Of a stretch of DNA of 64,000 bases, positions 59,854 to 64,000 are shown piece by piece (the stretch's first letter is position 1; every line of letters starts with the position of its first letter). Source of the DNA: Roseomonas sp. 18066 (GTDB taxonomy: Bacteria; Pseudomonadota; Alphaproteobacteria; Acetobacterales; Acetobacteraceae); assembly GCF_902706185.1 (NCBI RefSeq), contig NZ_CACSJM010000009.1:1-64000 (forward strand), in the 5' to 3' direction. Below the pieces are notes generated by a model, which was not told where the DNA came from, did no database searches, and saw only the letters and a program-made list of their open reading frames with translations. The translations under genes and the position numbers were made by a program.

Positions 59854-61035
59854 ATGCAGAAGTCCCGGGGGCAGAAGGCCCTTTGGCTGGCTGGGGCGGC
59901 GCTTGCGCTGGCCGCCAGCCTGCCGGCCGTGGCGGAGATCGCGGTCTCCGGCAATGACAACAAGCGCGCGCTGGTCGATGGCGTGAACACCGTGGTGCGC
60001 GACCCGAAGCCCGACACCATCGCGGTGATCGACATGGCCGGCGGCGAGCCGCGGATCATCGGCCAGCTGGCGGTGCCGCATTCGGTGATCGGCCCGCCGA
60101 ATTCCATCGCGGTCAGCCCGGATGAGCGGCTGGCGCTGGCGAGCTCGGCCGAGAAGATCGACCCCGCCGATCCGACCAAGACCGTGCCGGACAACCGGGT
60201 CTCGGTGATCGACCTGTCGTCGATGCCGCCGAAGCTGGTCGCGACGATCGAGGTCGGCGCCGGGCCGTCCGGCGTGTCGATCAATCCGGCGGGGACGCTG
60301 GCGCTGGTGGCCAATCGCAATGGCGGCACGGTGTCGGTGCTGAAGATCGCCGGCCAGCAGGTGAGCGTGGCGGGGACGGTGACCATCGGCACGGCCACGA
60401 CCGGGGCCTCGCATGCGCAGTTCACGCCGGATGGGCGGCATGCGCTGGTGACGCGGGACAATGACAGCATCGTCTCGGTGCTGCGGGTCGATGGCGAGAC
60501 GGTGACGAAGCTGGAGCGCGACCTGACCGCCGGCGTGCGGCCTTATTCGGCGGCGGTGTCGCCGGGCGGCTGGGCGGTGGTCGGCAATGTCGGCCGCAGC
60601 GTCAACAACACCGGCGACCAGGACACGGTCAGCCTGATCGACCTGTCGCGGGAGCCGTTCCGCACCATCGACACGGTGACGGTGGGTCCGACGCCGGAGG
60701 GGGTGATGGCCAGTCCCGACGGCGTGCATGCGGTGGCCGTGGTGCATAACGGCTCCGGCCGGGCGCCGGCCGATCCGCTGCGTGGCCGTTCGATGATCAA
60801 GTTGCTGAAGGTGGAGAATGGCCGGCTGACGGTGGTGGCCGAGGCTGCTGCCGGCGACTGGGTGCAGGGCATGGCCTTCTCGCGCGATGGCAAGACGCTG
60901 CTGATCGGCAACATGGCTGACAAGCAGGTGGCGATCTACCGCATCGACGGCGATCGCCTGGAGGCCACCGGCCGCACCTTGCCGGTCGATGGCGGCCCGG
61001 CTGCTCTCGGCACGGTACCGGTCTCGCTGCGCTAA
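59854..61035 (+). CDS. Exported beta-propeller protein (YncE / lactonase-like)
   Basis: 393-residue protein. The start at 59854 (AGGGAAG 7 bases upstream) gives the signal peptide 'MQKSRGQKALWLAGAALALA' ending VAEI; the upstream ATG at 59827 lacks a ribosome binding site. The rest is built of repeated blades: 'NSIAVSPDERLALASS', 'SGVSINPAGTLALVANRNGGTVSVLKI', 'HAQFTPDGRHALVTRDNDSIVSVLRV', 'EGVMASPDGVHAVAV' and 'QGMAFSRDGKTLLIGNMADKQVAIY'. Such seven-blade proteins bind ligands or act as lactonases or quinoprotein-like folds; no catalytic residues are evident. Divergent from the receptor operon. Function unknown. Confidence 0.87.
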   Translation: MQKSRGQKALWLAGAALALAASLPAVAEIAVSGNDNKRALVDGVNTVVRDPKPDTIAVIDMAGGEPRIIGQLAVPHSVIGPPNSIAVSPDERLALASSAEKIDPADPTKTVPDNRVSVIDLSSMPPKLVATIEVGAGPSGVSINPAGTLALVANRNGGTVSVLKIAGQQVSVAGTVTIGTATTGASHAQFTPDGRHALVTRDNDSIVSVLRVDGETVTKLERDLTAGVRPYSAAVSPGGWAVVGNVGRSVNNTGDQDTVSLIDLSREPFRTIDTVTVGPTPEGVMASPDGVHAVAVVHNGSGRAPADPLRGRSMIKLLKVENGRLTVVAEAAAGDWVQGMAFSRDGKTLLIGNMADKQVAIYRIDGDRLEATGRTLPVDGGPAALGTVPVSLR

Positions 61036-61040
61036 CTAGC

Positions 61041-61107
61041 CAGAAAAAAGATGGGGCGCAAACGTATACGTTTGCGGGGGGAATTCATTCCCCCAGCCTT
61101 TCTTGTG
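61041..61107 (-). repeat. Intergenic hairpin repeat, copy 4 (interrupted)
   Basis: In reverse orientation to copies 1-3. On the plus strand it reads CAGAAAAAAGATGGGG, then a 20-bp palindrome (61057-61076), then GGGGGAAT-TC-ATTCCCCC (stem 61077-61084 with 61087-61094) and AGCCTTTCTTG. In the other copies the short GTCC or CCC joint stands where the palindrome is here. It follows the beta-propeller gene stop by 5 bases. Confidence 0.75.
61057..61076. repeat. Perfect 20-bp palindrome inside repeat copy 4
   Basis: CGCAAACGTATACGTTTGCG is fully self-complementary and occurs only here in the window. It replaces the short linker between the two conserved parts of the hairpin repeat. It may be an operator for a dimeric regulator of the downstream ABC operon (start 61210) or a second hairpin. 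Confidence 0.6.
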
Positions 61108-61149
61108 CTTTCTTTTCGTCAGCGGTGCTGTCGCATCTGACATCCGCAT

Positions 61150-61177
61150 TTGACGCATTGCCAAAGTTCAATATAAG
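61150..61177 (+). promoter_or_regulatory. Putative sigma-70 promoter of the ABC operon
   Basis: TTGACG (61150-61155), a 16-base spacer and TATAAG (61172-61177), 33 bases before the receptor start. Confidence 0.55.
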
Positions 61178-61209
61178 GCGGCACCGCAAGAAATCACGGA
61201 AACGCCGCC

Positions 61210-62814
61210 ATGAGCCAGCCCATTCTCTCCCGTCGCCTGCTGCTTGCCGGGATGGGCATGGCGGGGATGGGTGTCGGCTCAGCCCGGGCCCAGGGTGGTC
61301 CGACGCCCCGGCGCGGCGGGACGCTGACGGCGATCGTGCAGCCGGAGCCGCCGACGCTGGTCTCGGCGCTGAATGCGGGCGCGCCGACGGGGGTGGTTTC
61401 CACCAATATCTTCGACGGCCTGTTTTCCTATGACTGGGACATGGGGCTGAAGCCAGCGCTGGCGACGCGCTGGGAGGTGGCGGCCGACGGGTTGGCGATC
61501 ACCTTCCACCTGCGGCCGAATGTGCGCTGGCATGACGGGCAGGCCTTCACCGCCGAGGATGTGAAGTTCTCGCTGGAGGAGATCTGGCGGAAGATCCATC
61601 CGCGCGGCCGGGCGACCTTCGCCAATGTCGAGGCGGTGGAGACGCCGGATCCGCTGACGGTGGTGCTGCGGCTGAAGCAGCCCTCGCCGGTGATCCTGAG
61701 CGCCTTGAACGCCTATGAATCGCAGATCCTGCCGAAGCATCTCTATGCCGGCGGCGATGCGCTGGCGAACCCGCTGAACCTGAAGCCGGTGGGCACGGGT
61801 CCGTTCCGCTTCAAAGAATGGGTGCGCGGCGAGCATATCATCCTGGAGCGGAACCCGGATTACTGGGACGAGGGCAAGCCGTATCTGGACCGGATCGTCT
61901 TCCGCATCGTCCCCGATGCCACGGCGCGGGCCGCGCTGCTGGAGACGGGGCAGGCGCAATACGCCCCCTATAGCCCGGTGCCGCTGACCGATGTGGCGCG
62001 GCTGCGGGCGCTGCCGGGGATCGTCATCGAGACGCGGGGCTATGAGTGGATCTCGCCCTGGCTGTTCCTGGAGTTCAACCTGCGCAAGCCGGAGCTCGCC
62101 GACGTGCGGGTGCGGCGGGCCATCGCCCATGCGGTGAACCGCGACGTCATCGCCAGGACGGTGTGGCATGGCTTCGGCAAGCCGGCGGTCTCGACCATCC
62201 CTTCGGCGGTGACGCGGTTCCACAATGCCGATGTGCCGCAATATCCCTTCGACGTGCGCAAGGCCGAGGCGCTGCTGGACGAGGCCGGGCATAAGCGCGG
62301 CGCCGACGGCATGCGCTTCGCCCTCAGCCACGACTTTTTGCCGTATGGCGACGACTATCGGCGGACGGGGGAATATGTGCGGCAGGCGCTGCGGCGGGTC
62401 GGCATCGACCTGACGCTGCGCAGCCAGGACACGCCGAGCTATCTGCGCCGGGTCTTCGGGGAATATGAGTTCGACATCTCGAGCTCCTGGGCCTCGTCCT
62501 TCTCCGATCCGCAGATCGGGGTGCAGCGCTTCTACTGGTCGAAGACCATCAACAAGGGCACGCCCTGGACCAATGCCTCGGGCTATGCCAGCCCGGCCAT
62601 GGACCAGGTGATCGAGGCGGCGCAGCGCAGCGCCGAGCCTGCCGAGCGCACGCGCCTGTTCAACGAGATGCAGCGGCTGGCGGCCGAGGACCTGCCCTGC
62701 CTGCCGCTGATCGAGCTGAACTTCTTCACCGTGCATGCGAAGAAGCTGCATGACGTGGCGATGGGGCCGGACGCGGTCTATGCCTCGCTGAAGCACGCCT
62801 GGCTGGAGGGCTGA
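61210..62814 (+). CDS. ABC transporter substrate-binding protein, family 5
   Basis: 534-residue periplasmic receptor. The signal peptide runs from MSQPILSRRLLLAGMGMAGM to SARAQ. Family 5 blocks are 'HLRPNVRWHDGQAFTAEDVKFSLEEIW' near 100-125, 'GTGPFRFKEWVRGEHIILERNPDYWDEGKPYLDRI' near 195-230, 'LADVRVRRAIAHAVNRDVIARTV' near 300 and 'NASGYASPAMDQVIEAAQ' near 455. It heads an operon with two permeases 7 bases and about a gene further on. With the M81 and serine hydrolase operon next door, it may import the peptide those enzymes cleave. Confidence 0.94.
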   Translation: MSQPILSRRLLLAGMGMAGMGVGSARAQGGPTPRRGGTLTAIVQPEPPTLVSALNAGAPTGVVSTNIFDGLFSYDWDMGLKPALATRWEVAADGLAITFHLRPNVRWHDGQAFTAEDVKFSLEEIWRKIHPRGRATFANVEAVETPDPLTVVLRLKQPSPVILSALNAYESQILPKHLYAGGDALANPLNLKPVGTGPFRFKEWVRGEHIILERNPDYWDEGKPYLDRIVFRIVPDATARAALLETGQAQYAPYSPVPLTDVARLRALPGIVIETRGYEWISPWLFLEFNLRKPELADVRVRRAIAHAVNRDVIARTVWHGFGKPAVSTIPSAVTRFHNADVPQYPFDVRKAEALLDEAGHKRGADGMRFALSHDFLPYGDDYRRTGEYVRQALRRVGIDLTLRSQDTPSYLRRVFGEYEFDISSSWASSFSDPQIGVQRFYWSKTINKGTPWTNASGYASPAMDQVIEAAQRSAEPAERTRLFNEMQRLAAEDLPCLPLIELNFFTVHAKKLHDVAMGPDAVYASLKHAWLEG

Positions 62815-62821
62815 TCCGCCC

Positions 62822-63796
62822 ATGGCCGTGTTGCGGCAGGCCGGGCAGCGCCTGGTCCAGGCGGTGCCGGTGCTGTTCGGCGTGGTCGCGGTGAACTTCC
62901 TGCTGATGCAGGCGGCGCCCGGGGACCTCGCCGACGTGCTGGCCGGCGAGCAGGGCGCGGCGACGCCCGAGATGATGGCGGAGCTGCGCGCGCGCTTCGG
63001 GCTGGACCAGCCCCTATGGGTGCAGTTCGTGCATTACATCGGCAATCTGCTGACCGGCGACTTCGGCTATTCGCACCGGCTGGGGCTGCCGGTGCTGACG
63101 CTGATCCTGGAACGTCTGCCGGCGACGCTTCTTCTCATGCTGCCGGCGGTCTTCCTGGCGGCAGGCTCCGGCATGTTTTTGGGCGCGTGGGCGGCACGCC
63201 GGGCCGGCTCCTGGCTCGACGGATTGATTTCAGTCGGCGTGCTCATCGCCTATGCCACGCCGCTGTTCTGGGCCGGGTTGATGGCGATCGTCGTCTTCGC
63301 CGTGCAGTTGCAATGGCTGCCGGTGGGGGGGATGCGCGATCCTTCGGCGGCCTATCGCGGGCTGGCGCTGGCCGGCGACGTCGCGCGGCACATGGTGCTG
63401 CCGGTCTGCAGCCTGGCGCTGTTCTATGCCGCGCTCTATGCCCGGCTGATGCGGGCCTCGATGCTCTCCGCCTTGCAGCAGGATTATATCCGCACCGCCC
63501 GGGCGAAGGGGCTTTCGCCTTTCCAGGTCGAGGCGGTGCATGCCGGGCGCAACGCGCTGCTGCCGGTGCTGACCATGGTCGGGCTGCAGGCCGGCAGCCT
63601 GATCGGCGGGGCGGTGCTGGTGGAGACGGTGTTCAGCTGGCCCGGCCTCGGGCGGCTGGCGTTTGACGCCATCCTGCGGCGCGACCTGAACCTGCTGCTG
63701 GGCATCGTGCTGGTCAGCTCGATGACCGTCATCCTGGTGAATTTCCTGGTCGACCTGCTCTACGGCCTGGCCGATCCGCGGGTGCGCGCGGCATGA
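62822..63796 (+). CDS. ABC transporter permease, DppB-like
   Basis: 324-residue inner-membrane protein. Helix 1 'AVPVLFGVVAVNFLLMQAAPGDLADVL' and the block 'LRARFGLDQPLWVQFVHYIGNLLTGDFGYSHR' near 55-85 are typical of DppB. The EAA loop is 'DYIRTARAKGLSPFQVEAVHAGRNALLPV' near 220-248, followed by 'GGAVLVETVFSWPGLGRLAFDAI'. It begins 7 bases after the receptor stop and overlaps the next permease by 4 bases. Confidence 0.95.
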   Translation: MAVLRQAGQRLVQAVPVLFGVVAVNFLLMQAAPGDLADVLAGEQGAATPEMMAELRARFGLDQPLWVQFVHYIGNLLTGDFGYSHRLGLPVLTLILERLPATLLLMLPAVFLAAGSGMFLGAWAARRAGSWLDGLISVGVLIAYATPLFWAGLMAIVVFAVQLQWLPVGGMRDPSAAYRGLALAGDVARHMVLPVCSLALFYAALYARLMRASMLSALQQDYIRTARAKGLSPFQVEAVHAGRNALLPVLTMVGLQAGSLIGGAVLVETVFSWPGLGRLAFDAILRRDLNLLLGIVLVSSMTVILVNFLVDLLYGLADPRVRAA

Positions 63797-64000
63797 AGCG
63801 GGTGGCTCGCCTGCTGCTGCGGCCGCGCGCTTTGGTCGGGCTGCTGCTGGTGGTCGGCCTCGGCTTCATGGCGCTGGGGGCGCCCTGGATCTTCCCCGAC
63901 GATCCGATGGACATGGTGGGCAGCCCCAGCCAGTGGCCGGGGGAGGAAGAAGGTTTCTGGCTGGGCACCGACCTGATGGGCCGCGACATCGCCGCCGGCA
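63793..64000 (+). CDS. ABC transporter permease, DppC-like (partial, runs off the right edge)
   Basis: The first 69 codons are present. One N-terminal helix (ALVGLLLVVGLGFMALGAPWIF) is followed by 'FWLGTDLMGRDIAAG', the conserved DppC segment just before the second helix. The ATG overlaps the DppB stop (ATGA). ATPase genes are expected beyond the edge. Confidence 0.92.
   Translation, partial: MKRVARLLLRPRALVGLLLVVGLGFMALGAPWIFPDDPMDMVGSPSQWPGEEEGFWLGTDLMGRDIAAG

Overview
The window is a 64 kb piece of a GC-rich (about 70 percent) chromosome from what looks like an alphaproteobacterium of the Acetobacteraceae (Roseomonas-like). This is inferred from the many orphan TctC-type solute receptors, the paired MmgE/PrpD and SDR genes, the MocR/class III aminotransferase pair and the codon bias. 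It was not confirmed by any search. I see no rRNA, tRNA, CRISPR array, transposase or phage gene.

Layout. 1-1707: the end of a peptide-type ABC operon (receptor, plus the first 59 bases of the next gene). 1895-6902: a 64-residue membrane protein with its own terminator, an orphan TctC receptor, a 3-hydroxyisobutyrate-dehydrogenase-like enzyme, a GntR-type LacI regulator, a lactonase-like metallo-hydrolase and an SDR lacking its catalytic residues. 7059-8674: a TetR / DJ-1 stress module with three near-identical operators. 8865-11843: a complete TRAP transporter (P, Q, M). 11880-17727: two more orphan TctC receptors, an SDR, an MmgE/PrpD enzyme and an FAD dehydrogenase. 18604-22466: an MFS / 2-hydroxyacid dehydrogenase / aldo-keto reductase operon diverging from a TetR gene across a 25-bp palindrome. 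22471-26992: aminotransferase with MocR regulator, tautomerase, MFS pump. 27059-33468: housekeeping and signalling genes (zinc protease, HtpG, DnaQ-like exonuclease, PAS-PAS-PAS-GGDEF-EAL protein).

33539-47333 is a coherent catabolic locus. A Dpp-like ABC importer is co-transcribed with a CoA-transferase and a MaoC hydratase. An enoyl-CoA hydratase, the receptor, a Gfo/Idh oxidoreductase with an AroE-like dehydrogenase, and a LacI - acyl-CoA dehydrogenase - SDR - MaoC operon complete it. Three copies of a GGAACGTTCC-centred operator sit in its promoters. It looks like import, CoA activation and beta-oxidation-like breakdown of a small, possibly cyclic, hydroxy acid; the substrate is unknown.

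47432-55458 holds a chemoreceptor, a NepR-like small protein, secreted proteins of unknown function and a compact operon with an amidoligase-family enzyme between small exported proteins, next to an RMD1/YagE protein. 55550-64000 carries an M81 (MlrC-like) metallopeptidase, a serine hydrolase, two peptide-type receptors, a secreted beta-propeller protein and the first permeases of another ABC operon.

Cross-cutting signals are two LacI regulons readable directly from operators, a family of four intergenic hairpin repeats, and a MITE-like segment abutting a stop codon.
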